Positions 1 to 5,955 of a stretch of 6,267 bases of DNA are shown one piece after another (positions within the stretch are counted from its first letter, which is position 1; every line of letters begins with the position of its first letter). Both the position numbers and the translations under genes were made by a program. The stretch is from assembly GCA_964534765.1 (NCBI GenBank), contig CAZHRJ010000163.1, positions 1-6,267 of the forward strand, in the 5' to 3' direction. The DNA is from CAZHRJ01 sp964534765 (GTDB lineage Bacteria; Lindowbacteria; 2-12-FULL-62-27). The notes under the pieces were generated by a model. The model was not told the origin of the DNA. It was given only the letters and a program-made list of their open reading frames with translations, and did not search any database.

Positions 1-1423
1 CGTCGACCCGGCGCTTGACCGCGTCCGACATCACGATCTCCTCCGGCCAGGGACGCGTAAATCCCTCCTCCGGCCACTTCCGCGTGGCGTCTACCCCGAC
101 CTTCCAGCCGATGTCTGGCAGATCGGAAGCGAAATTGAGAGTGTCGACCGGACCTTTAACAAAGGTGAAATCCCGGTGCGGATCGATCAGGTTCCCGAAT
201 CGCCAGAGAGATTCCGCCGGATCCCGCACATTCACCTCTTCATCGAAAACAACGATGATCTTCGTAAACATCAACTGCCCCAGACCCCACAACGCGTGCA
301 TCACCTTCTGAGCCTGACCCGGATAGCGCTTCCGGATCGATACCAGCGCCAGATTGTGAAACACTCCCTCCACCGGCAAATTCATGTCCACGATCTCGGG
401 TATCGTCAGGCGCACCAGAGGCAGAAAAAGCCGCTCCACGGCCTTGCCCATACAGCCATCCTCCATCGGCGGGCGGCCGACAATCGTCGCGGGATAGATC
501 GGCGATCGACGGCTTGTCACGGCGCTGACTCGAACCACCGGATACCTGTCCTCCAGACTGTAGTATCCCGTGTGATCCCCGAACGGCCCCTCCACCGCCG
601 CCGGCTCCTCCGGATAGATCGTCCCCTCGATCACTATCTCCGCATTCGACGGAACCTCCAGCGGAATCGTCTCGCAGGGAATCATCTCAACTGACCGGCC
701 ACGCAGAAATCCGGCAAAGACATACTCGTCGATGTCCGGCGGAAGTGGCGCAATCGCCGAAAAAATTAGCGCCGGATCTCCTCCCAACACTATCGCCACC
801 GGCATCTTCTCCCGCTTGACCCGGTACTCCCCAAAATGCGCTCGGCCCACCTTCTGCGTCTGCCAGTGCATGACCACCGTCCGGCCATCCAAAACCTGAA
901 TCCGGTACATGCCGACATTGCGCTTCTTCCTCACTGGATCCTCGGTTACCACCTGGGCAAATGTGATGTACCGGCCGCCGTCCTTCGGCCAGCACTTCAG
1001 AATCGGCAGATCCAACAGGTTCACGGCGGCTCCTGTCAACACAACGTCCTTGACCGGACCGCGGGATGCGCGCGAGGGAATAAACCCGCCGATTTTCATG
1101 AGGAGCGGCAGCATCTTGATCTTGTCCGCAAGCGACTTGGGTTCCGGAATCTGGATAAGACGCTCAAGCTCCGCAACTTTTTCCGCTAATTGGTCCACTC
1201 CCAGCGCCCAGGCCGTCCGGCGGTCCGATCCAAACAGATTGATCGCCAGCGGCACCTTCGACTCCCGAAGACGCGTGAACAGCAGCGCCGGACCGCCCCG
1301 TTTCATTACGCGGTCCGCGATTTCCGTCACCTCCAGCTCACACGATACCGGCTCCGATATCTCTACGATCTCCCCCCTCTGTCTTAGAAACGAAATAAAA
1401 TCCCCGAGACTCTCAAATGTCAT
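1..1423 (-). CDS. UbiD-family prenyl-FMN-dependent decarboxylase (3' end cut by window edge)
   Basis: The minus strand is open from an ATG at 1423 to the left edge: 474 codons, no stop reached. Family members of this type are about 480-490 residues, so probably only a short C-terminal tail is missing. I see an N-terminal domain starting MTFESLGDFI, LPILKCWP at 139-146, RNVGMYR at 168-174, MHWQ at 185-188, EIVIEG at 262-267, EGPFGDHTGYY at 278-288, IVGRPPMED at 314-322, VDMNLPVEGVFHN at 345-357 and ATRKWPEEGF at 446-455. In characterised UbiD enzymes the equivalents of N169, R174, H186 and the acidic residues of EIVIEG and EGPFGDH bind metal and prenyl-FMN or catalyse decarboxylation; all are present. 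These enzymes need prenylated FMN from a UbiX partner, which is not in this window. The substrate may be a ubiquinone or menaquinone precursor (UbiD- or MqnL-like), or another aromatic acid; the sequence does not decide. An in-frame GTG lies two codons upstream (1429) and no strong Shine-Dalgarno is visible, so the exact start is uncertain. Confidence 0.95.
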   Translation of the reverse strand, partial: MTFESLGDFISFLRQRGEIVEISEPVSCELEVTEIADRVMKRGGPALLFTRLRESKVPLAINLFGSDRRTAWALGVDQLAEKVAELERLIQIPEPKSLADKIKMLPLLMKIGGFIPSRASRGPVKDVVLTGAAVNLLDLPILKCWPKDGGRYITFAQVVTEDPVRKKRNVGMYRIQVLDGRTVVMHWQTQKVGRAHFGEYRVKREKMPVAIVLGGDPALIFSAIAPLPPDIDEYVFAGFLRGRSVEMIPCETIPLEVPSNAEIVIEGTIYPEEPAAVEGPFGDHTGYYSLEDRYPVVRVSAVTSRRSPIYPATIVGRPPMEDGCMGKAVERLFLPLVRLTIPEIVDMNLPVEGVFHNLALVSIRKRYPGQAQKVMHALWGLGQLMFTKIIVVFDEEVNVRDPAESLWRFGNLIDPHRDFTFVKGPVDTLNFASDLPDIGWKVGVDATRKWPEEGFTRPWPEEIVMSDAVKRRVD

Positions 1424-1481
1424 GGACACTTCGACCCGCTTTCAGTTTTTCGCTCGGACACCCGTCGCGCCCCCAATCGGA

Positions 1482-1499
1482 AATGTCAATAATGTCAAT
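1482..1499. repeat. Two tandem copies of a 9-mer at the gmhA stop codon
   Basis: AATGTCAAT occurs twice back to back (1482-1490 and 1491-1499). The gmhA stop codon (TGA, minus strand 1497-1495) lies inside the second copy, and the first copy lies in the 71-base gmhA-to-ubiD spacer. On the minus strand each copy reads ATTGACATT and so contains TTGACA, a -35-like hexamer, but no -10 box follows at 16-18 bases. It could be simple slippage at the gene end. No function is claimed. Confidence 0.6.
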
Positions 1500-2097
1500 A
1501 CCCGGCCCCTTTTGGGGGTCGGCGAGAAAATTCGGATTCGATCCGGTCGCAGAGAATGTGAATGACCGCGATGTGCGCCTCCTGCGTGTGCGCCGTCGTC
1601 GCGGGAGGAATGCGGATCTCCAGATCGACCAGACGCGATTGGGGGCCGCCGGATTTTCCCGTTAGACCGATGCGGTAAAGACCCAGCCTGCCCGCACACG
1701 CCAGCGCACGGTTCACGTTCGTCGATTTGCCAGATGTCGAAATCGCCACCAGTACGTCCCCCCTGCGGCCCAAGGCCTCCACCTGCCGCTCAAATACCCG
1801 GTCATACCCGTAGTCGTTGGCGACCGCCGTCAATACCGATACGTTCGATGTCAACGCCATCACCGCCAGCGCACGGCGCTCCCGCTCAAACCGGCCTACC
1901 AGCTCGGCGGCAAAATGGAGCGCATCCGATGCGCTGCCACCGTTCCCGCAGACCAGAATCTTGCGGCTTCTTTGCAGCGCCTGAATACACCGCGCCGCCG
2001 CTTTCTCCACCTTCCGGCAAAACACCCGGTCGCTCGCCAGACGGAATATCACCGCACTGCCCATCCGGAGCGACTCCCGCACGTCGACTGAGGTCAC
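1495..2097 (-). CDS. gmhA: Phosphoheptose isomerase (sedoheptulose 7-phosphate isomerase), SIS domain
   Basis: This cytoplasmic enzyme converts sedoheptulose 7-phosphate to D-glycero-D-manno-heptose 7-phosphate, the first step to ADP-heptose for the LPS inner core. From GTG 2097 the protein is 200 residues, the usual GmhA length. It shows a single SIS fold with the phosphate loop CGNGGSASD (50-58), HFAAEL (61-66), NDYGYDRVF (94-102), ISTSGKS (119-125), LTGKSGG (145-151) and TQEAHIAVIH (171-180). With this start, H61, E65, Q172 and H180 fall at the same numbers as the catalytic and metal-binding residues I recall for E. coli GmhA, and the N-terminal helix aligns without gaps. A longer reading from ATG 2151 (218 residues, basic N-terminus) has a better Shine-Dalgarno but overlaps tgt by 35 bases. 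The GTG lies 19 bases after the tgt stop and could be served by reinitiation. Family assignment is firm; the start is not. Confidence 0.93.
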   Translation of the reverse strand: MTSVDVRESLRMGSAVIFRLASDRVFCRKVEKAAARCIQALQRSRKILVCGNGGSASDALHFAAELVGRFERERRALAVMALTSNVSVLTAVANDYGYDRVFERQVEALGRRGDVLVAISTSGKSTNVNRALACAGRLGLYRIGLTGKSGGPQSRLVDLEIRIPPATTAHTQEAHIAVIHILCDRIESEFSRRPPKGAGY

Positions 2098-2116
2098 TGC
2101 CCGGAGGCTATCCCGA

Positions 2117-3196
2117 TCACGCCGAGTTTTCAATACAGCTCCGTATCCCATCCCGCAACCCCTTCATCAGATCCGCGATGAAATACAAATTGTGATACGT
2201 CGCCAGCTTCAGACCCAGTATCTCGTCACAGTGGAAAAGATGCCGAAGATAGGCACGACTGTATACCGCACAGACCCGGCACGGACAGACCGGATCCGGC
2301 GGCGCCTCCGAATGCGCATGCTCGCTGTTCCGGATGTTGACGGGACCTGAACGGGTCAGGATCTGACCCCGCCGGGCATTGCGCGTCGGCAAAACACAGT
2401 CGAACAAATCCACTCCCAACCGCACACACGTCTCCAGATCTCCGGGCGCCCCAACCCCCATCAGATACCTCGGCCGGTCCGCCGGATAGTCCGGCAGGAT
2501 CCGGTCAAGGACTTCATACATCTGCTCGCTTGGCTCACCCACCGATAACCCGCCAATCGCCAGTCCCGGGAAATCGAGCGGAATCAATTCGTCCAGACAG
2601 CGCTTGCGCATACCCACATCCAGACCCCCCTGCGTGATCCCAAATACGGCGCCGGCCGGATCAGCCGCCCGGTGGATCCAATCCGCGGACCGGCGTGCCC
2701 ACGAAATGGTCCGCATGACGGCCCGCTCAAGGTCCGCGGACTCGGCGGGAAGAGCGGGGCATTCATCCAGGACCATCGCGATGTCGCTGCCCAGCCGGGC
2801 CTGTATCTCCAGGGCGCTCTCGGGCGTGAGCCGATGAATGCGCCCGCCATCCTCCGGCGCGCTGAACGTCACGCCATCGTCGTCCACAGTCCGGATCTTC
2901 GAGAGAGAAAATATCTGAAACCCGCCGCTGTCGGTCAACAGGGCCCCCGGCCACCCCATGAATTTTTTTAACCCGCCAAACCGGGCGATCACGTCCGCGC
3001 CGGGCCGCAGCGACAAATGGTAGGTGTTGCCGAGAATCAGCCGGTACCCCAGTTCCTGCACCTCCTGCGGCTCCAGCGTTCGGATGGTCCCGAGCGTGCC
3101 GACAGGCATGAACGCCGGCGTCTCGATGACCTGTCCGCCGATCGTCAGTTTTCCCAACCGCGCGCGCCCGCACGTTTTCAGCACCTCAAATTTCAT
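2117..3196 (-). CDS. tgt: Queuine/preQ1 tRNA-guanine(34) transglycosylase
   Basis: In bacteria Tgt swaps guanine 34 of the tRNAs for Asp, Asn, His and Tyr for preQ1, the committed tRNA step of queuosine synthesis. The 359-residue TIM-barrel protein is full length for the bacterial family. Motifs in order: TPAFMPVGT (26-34), LILGNTYHL (53-61), LTDSGGFQIFSL (87-98) with the acid/base D89, SDIAMVLDECP (137-147) with substrate-binding D144, GITQGG (186-191), LAIGGLSVGE (212-221), RYLMGVG (243-249), VDLFDCVLPTRNAR (262-275) with nucleophile D266, and the structural zinc site C304, C306, C309 and H335. Role assignments follow the well-studied Z. mobilis and E. coli enzymes. The start is ATG with a purine run (AGGGGAG) 3 bases upstream, slightly closer than usual. 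It lies 30 bases after queA, the enzyme that acts next on the modified tRNA, so co-expression is expected. Nothing is missing. Confidence 0.97.
   Translation of the reverse strand: MKFEVLKTCGRARLGKLTIGGQVIETPAFMPVGTLGTIRTLEPQEVQELGYRLILGNTYHLSLRPGADVIARFGGLKKFMGWPGALLTDSGGFQIFSLSKIRTVDDDGVTFSAPEDGGRIHRLTPESALEIQARLGSDIAMVLDECPALPAESADLERAVMRTISWARRSADWIHRAADPAGAVFGITQGGLDVGMRKRCLDELIPLDFPGLAIGGLSVGEPSEQMYEVLDRILPDYPADRPRYLMGVGAPGDLETCVRLGVDLFDCVLPTRNARRGQILTRSGPVNIRNSEHAHSEAPPDPVCPCRVCAVYSRAYLRHLFHCDEILGLKLATYHNLYFIADLMKGLRDGIRSCIENSA
2159..2165 (-). promoter_or_regulatory. Possible Shine-Dalgarno for the longer gmhA start (ATG 2151)
   Basis: GAAGGGG on the minus strand stands 7 bases before ATG 2151, inside the 3' end of tgt. 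It competes with the GTG at 2097, which has no clear Shine-Dalgarno but fits the family length. The same bases encode the conserved Tgt tail (LMKGLRDGI), so the purine run may be forced by that protein rather than selected as a ribosome site. Confidence 0.35.
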
Positions 3197-3226
3197 TCTC
3201 TCCCCTGTCCGCCGTATCCAGTATCT

Positions 3227-4282
3227 TTATAGAATCAACATCGCGTCGCCAAAACTGTAAAATCGAAACTTCTCCTCTATCGCCCGCTGATAGGCGTCCA
3301 GCACAAACTCCCGGCCGGCCAGAGCGCAGACCAGCATGAGAAGCGACGTGCGCGGCAAATGGAAATTGGTCAAAAGCGAATCGGTGACCCTGAACTCAAA
3401 TCCGTCCCGGATGAATAAATTCGTCATACCCGAATCCGCCTCTACCCCGCCCCGGCGCGACTGGATCCACTCTAGAGTCCGGCAGACCGTCGTACCCACC
3501 ACGACGATCCGGCCGCCGCGGTCCCGCGCCGCTTTGATCGCGCTTGCCGCACCCTCCGGCAGACAATACCATTCCGGATGAAGCTCCCCCGTCTCCATCT
3601 GCCTCGCGGTCACCGGCCGGAACGTTCCGGGCCCCACGTGCAGAGTCAGGAAGGCGCTAGAAATACCGGTTTGAGTCAGGCGGTTGAAAAGCTCCGGCGT
3701 GAAGTGCAATCCAGCGGTCGGCGCGGCCACACTGCCGGATTGCCGCGCGTAACAGGTCTGATACCGGTCCGGGGCTATGGCGCGGTTCGTGACATACGGC
3801 GGCAGCGCCACCTCGCCAATCCGGTCCAGAATGTCCCGAATGGGCGTTCGCCCGTCCGATGAATTGAAAATAATCCATCGCCCGATGTCACTCATCCCCT
3901 CCACCCAGGCGCTTAATTCCGGCCCCAGATCCACCCGGACGCCCGGCGAAAATCGCTTCCCCGGATACACCATCGCATCCACCCGCCACTCTTGAGCGGA
4001 TGACTCCTCCCATCGAACTGTCAGAATCTCCACCGACCGCTCGCCGATCCGGCCCCTCAGCCGGCATCGGCCCACACGCGTGTCGTTCAGAACCAGACAA
4101 TCTCCTCGCCGCAGAAACTCCGGTATTTGCCGCACTGTCGAAATCGCCGTGCTCTGATGCTTGCGGTCCAGCACCATCAGCCGCGCCGAATCCCTGGGCT
4201 CGACCCCCTCCTGGGCGATGCGGTCTTCAGGTAAATCATAGTCATAATTGGATATCTCCAGGGAATGATCCACAGTGGTCAC
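3227..4282 (-). CDS. queA: S-adenosylmethionine:tRNA ribosyltransferase-isomerase
   Basis: QueA transfers and isomerises the ribosyl part of S-adenosylmethionine onto preQ1 at tRNA position 34, giving epoxyqueuosine; it acts after Tgt. The protein has 351 residues, close to the usual 340-360. Family motifs: YDYDLPEDRIAQ (13-24), RDSARLMVLDR (30-40), DCLVLNDTRV (61-70), EVALPPYV (157-164), YQTCYA (174-179), GSVAAPTAGLHFTPEL (183-198), LHVGPGTFRPV (214-224), ELHPEWYCLP (233-242), VVVGTTVCRTLE (260-271) and LLTNFHLPRTSLLMLVCALAG (303-323). The start is the GTG at 4282, preceded by GAGGGGAAGGG. A second in-frame GTG three codons later would lose only three residues. The gene is 103 bases after the HU gene, across a repeat element, and 30 bases before tgt. 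All expected motifs are intact. Confidence 0.97.
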   Translation of the reverse strand: MTTVDHSLEISNYDYDLPEDRIAQEGVEPRDSARLMVLDRKHQSTAISTVRQIPEFLRRGDCLVLNDTRVGRCRLRGRIGERSVEILTVRWEESSAQEWRVDAMVYPGKRFSPGVRVDLGPELSAWVEGMSDIGRWIIFNSSDGRTPIRDILDRIGEVALPPYVTNRAIAPDRYQTCYARQSGSVAAPTAGLHFTPELFNRLTQTGISSAFLTLHVGPGTFRPVTARQMETGELHPEWYCLPEGAASAIKAARDRGGRIVVVGTTVCRTLEWIQSRRGGVEADSGMTNLFIRDGFEFRVTDSLLTNFHLPRTSLLMLVCALAGREFVLDAYQRAIEEKFRFYSFGDAMLIL

Positions 4283-4289
4283 ACTTCGG

Positions 4290-4300
4290 CCCTTCCCCTC
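4290..4300 (-). promoter_or_regulatory. Shine-Dalgarno region for queA
   Basis: GAGGGGAAGGG ends 7 bases before the GTG at 4282 and supports that non-ATG start. It lies only three bases beyond the last CTCTGCGT unit of the neighbouring repeat (as read in the direction of transcription), so the repeat's edge borders the queA translation start. Confidence 0.55.
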
Positions 4301-4303
4301 ATC

Positions 4304-4346
4304 CTCTGCGTCAGCTCCGCGTACACTCTGCGTCTCTGCGGTGAAT
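4304..4346. repeat. Degenerate CTCTGCGT repeat element in the HU-queA spacer
   Basis: On the plus strand, four near-identical octamers start at 4304 (CTCTGCGT), 4315 (CTCCGCGT), 4326 (CTCTGCGT) and 4334 (CTCTGCGG), followed by GTGAAT. The first three are exactly 11 bases apart and the last follows directly. On the minus strand the element begins ATTCACCGCAGAGACGCAGAG. From memory, sequences of the form CACCGCAGAGACGCAGAG recur between genes in many unrelated environmental bacteria, with no function known to me; I cannot search here to confirm. I see no transposase, no flanking target duplication and no strong hairpin. It sits wholly between the HU stop and the queA start and codes for nothing convincing. 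Confidence 0.7.
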
Positions 4347-4385
4347 CCATCACTTCTTGGCCGTCAACCCGCACCCTCCCGCTGA

Positions 4386-4667
4386 CTACCGGACCTTTTG
4401 CTTCATGATCCTCCCGGCGGAAAATTTCACCGCTTTCCGCGCCGGAATCGGCACCACCTCTCCGGTCTTCGGATTCCTCCCTTTCTTCGCTTTCCGCTGG
4501 ACGATCTCAAATACTCCGAAATTCCGAAGCTCAATCCGCCTGCCTTCCGCCAGCGCCTCAATCACACGGTCTAAAAATTGATCCACCACATCCCGCACGA
4601 TCAACTGCTTTACACTCAGCTTGTAAGAAATCTGAACCACAAAATCCCGCTTCGTTACCGCTGCCAT
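4386..4667 (-). CDS. HU/IHF-family histone-like DNA-binding protein
   Basis: A small basic nucleoid protein that binds and bends DNA as a dimer. It has 93 residues, the normal HU/IHF size. Two N-terminal helices (about 4-40) lead into RRIELRNFGVFEI (43-55), then the DNA-binding arm and the signature GRNPKTGE (63-70), whose P66 is the proline that inserts between base pairs in HU/IHF. The C-terminus is VPIPARKAVKFSAGRIMKQKVR (72-93), with the usual terminal helix. HU cannot be told from an IHF subunit by eye. ATG 4667 is chosen over an upstream in-frame GTG (4688) because a near-perfect AGGAGG lies 7 bases before it. The gene follows the M48 gene by 64 bases that include a hairpin and precedes queA by 103 bases that include a repeat, so its expression may be set apart from both neighbours. 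Confidence 0.95.
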   Translation of the reverse strand: MAAVTKRDFVVQISYKLSVKQLIVRDVVDQFLDRVIEALAEGRRIELRNFGVFEIVQRKAKKGRNPKTGEVVPIPARKAVKFSAGRIMKQKVR

Positions 4668-4674
4668 CCTGTCG

Positions 4675-4680
4675 CCTCCT
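4675..4680 (-). promoter_or_regulatory. Strong Shine-Dalgarno for the HU gene
   Basis: AGGAGG on the minus strand, 7 bases before ATG 4667. It is the best ribosome binding site in the window, decides the start, and fits the high expression typical of HU proteins. Confidence 0.85.
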
Positions 4681-4705
4681 CTTCGCACTCCTCTGCATTC
4701 ATCCG

Positions 4706-4731
4706 GGCACGCGGCATCGCCGCACGGTGCC
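4706..4731 (-). other. GC-rich hairpin directly after the M48 protease stop codon
   Basis: Starting on the base after the TAG stop, the minus strand can fold as GGCAC, a CGT bulge, GCGGC, loop GAT, GCCGC, GTGCC: two perfect 5-bp stems in one hairpin. An alternative register gives eight continuous pairs with two G-T wobbles. No run of T follows, so it lacks the mark of a classic Rho-independent terminator. It could still slow polymerase, protect the 3' end of the upstream message, or separate the HU cistron from the envelope genes. Confidence 0.55.
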
Positions 4732-5955
4732 CTACTTGGGATTGTGCTCCACTCCGGTCAATAACCAGCGGTCTGCCTTTTTCGAAAACCACATCCGCTC
4801 CCGGACCGTCCGGCGAATCGTGATGTCCTTCGCCCGGTCCAGATACGCCTCCTCATAGGAGTGGGTCACATAACCCAGGCGGCTCTCTTTGAGCCGTATC
4901 TCTTTTTTCTTCGTCTCCACCCGGATCTGATCGGAATGGGTGAAAAAGAACCGTAGATCCTTTTCGAAATCGTAATAGCCTGATTTGCCCGACTGATAAT
5001 CCCGGCTCACGTTCGACATGATCGCATCCACATCCTCCGCCTCGTAGGCCGCAAAAATCACAGTGACTGCCTTGTCTATCCGCGATTCCTCCTCCTTGAA
5101 TGAATGCCCCTCCAGAACGCCTGCCATCTCCCCGGCGCCCAGCCGCAGATTGCTCTTCAACGCGCCCGACGCGTTCCAGAGCTTTAAATTCTCTATCGCC
5201 TGCCGCACATTCTCCACTCGCTTGGCCGTCGGCGGATGATCCCAGACCAGCTCCTGCACGCTCGACGGCTGCCCGATCCCCGCCGACTCCTGCTCACGCG
5301 TCAGCGTCTCAAAAAATCCCAGCATCTGGCTCGGATCGTACCCGGCCGCATATGCGTATTTGATCCCCAGCGCGTCCGCGTGATACTCGTACTCGCGGTC
5401 ATACCCCAAAAAAATCAGGGACGCCATGTCGCTGGCCGCACCGATATGACCCACTCCCCGCACGGCACCCGCTATCTGCGCCAGCACCGACGCGGTCTGC
5501 GCCTGCAACCGCTTCATCGCGTGCCGCTCCACCACATGCGCCACTTCATGCCCCAATATCGCCGCTAACTGCGCCTCGTTCTTCACCGCCGACAACAGCC
5601 CCCTCGTTACAAAAACATATCCGCCCGGCGCGGCAAACGCGTTTACAACCGGAACGTCCAGAATCGTAAACCGGTACGCAATGTTCGACCGGTCTGATAC
5701 CCGCACCACCGCTTGGCCCACCTGGTTCACATAGTCGTTTACAGCCTTGTCGTCGTACGCGGAATACTCCTTCATCACCTCCTGCGAAACCGTCCGGCCA
5801 ATCTCGATCTCCTGCCGCTCCGTCACGATCGCTCCGCCGGTCTCCGCTTTCAGACTGCTGCGGACCGGTGAGGCGCAGGAAAACAAAAGGGGAAGAATAA
5901 AAAAAATGACGGCTGACTGCGGCCGGGCCGAACGGCCCTTCATCCGGACGGTCAC
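4732..5955 (-). CDS. Predicted lipoprotein M48-family zinc metalloprotease with C-terminal NTF2-like domain
   Basis: A 407-residue protein, probably anchored to a membrane facing the periplasm. Residues 1-26 look like a lipoprotein signal: basic start, hydrophobic stretch AVIFFILPLLF (15-25), then S26-C27, with C27 the likely lipidated cysteine (F at -2 is not the commonest lipobox residue). The M48 catalytic domain spans about 45-260: NAFAAPGGYVFVTRGLL (105-121), HEVAH (136-140) with zinc ligands H136 and H140 and catalytic E137, EYHAD (190-194) with third ligand E190, and WDHPPTAKRVENV (238-250). This is the BepA/LoiP-like soluble group, linked in E. coli to outer-membrane protein quality control. 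No TPR repeats follow as in BepA. Instead residues about 290-405 look like an NTF2/SnoaL-type domain, ending WFSKKADRWLLTGVEHNPK; this part is inferred from pattern only. The GTG start overlaps the upstream DUF3108 stop as GTGA, with AAGGGG 10 bases before; an ATG four codons later (5943) is an alternative. Confidence 0.93.
   Translation of the reverse strand: MTVRMKGRSARPQSAVIFFILPLLFSCASPVRSSLKAETGGAIVTERQEIEIGRTVSQEVMKEYSAYDDKAVNDYVNQVGQAVVRVSDRSNIAYRFTILDVPVVNAFAAPGGYVFVTRGLLSAVKNEAQLAAILGHEVAHVVERHAMKRLQAQTASVLAQIAGAVRGVGHIGAASDMASLIFLGYDREYEYHADALGIKYAYAAGYDPSQMLGFFETLTREQESAGIGQPSSVQELVWDHPPTAKRVENVRQAIENLKLWNASGALKSNLRLGAGEMAGVLEGHSFKEEESRIDKAVTVIFAAYEAEDVDAIMSNVSRDYQSGKSGYYDFEKDLRFFFTHSDQIRVETKKKEIRLKESRLGYVTHSYEEAYLDRAKDITIRRTVRERMWFSKKADRWLLTGVEHNPK

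Noticed and set aside
176..694. Open plus-strand frame opposite the UbiD gene
   Set aside because: It is antisense to conserved UbiD motifs, rich in R, H and P, and matches no family I know; it is a shadow of GC-rich coding DNA.
1..1423. Possible frameshift or pseudogene in the UbiD gene
   Set aside because: Reading the minus strand in one frame from 1423 to the edge gives continuous family motifs in the right order with no internal stop.
1484..1498. TTGACA hexamers on the minus strand as a -35 box for a promoter of the UbiD gene
   Set aside because: At 17 bases downstream the sequence is GACGGG or TGGGGG, with nothing like TATAAT for either copy.
909..1565. Long open plus-strand frame across the start of the UbiD gene and the end of gmhA
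   Set aside because: It lies opposite two clearly real genes and shows no protein-like motifs or start signals.
1734..2195. Open plus-strand frame opposite gmhA
   Set aside because: A proline/arginine-rich low-complexity translation, antisense to the SIS domain.
4304..4346. CRISPR array or insertion-sequence end
   Set aside because: Units are 8-mers spaced 8-11 bases apart, without spacers of CRISPR length, transposase or inverted termini.
4706..4731. Calling the hairpin a Rho-independent terminator
   Set aside because: The bases after the stem are mixed (C-G-G-A-T-G-A-A), with no T tract.
5236..5568. Plus-strand frame opposite the M48 protease
   Set aside because: It mirrors the HEVAH-containing coding region and has no family resemblance.
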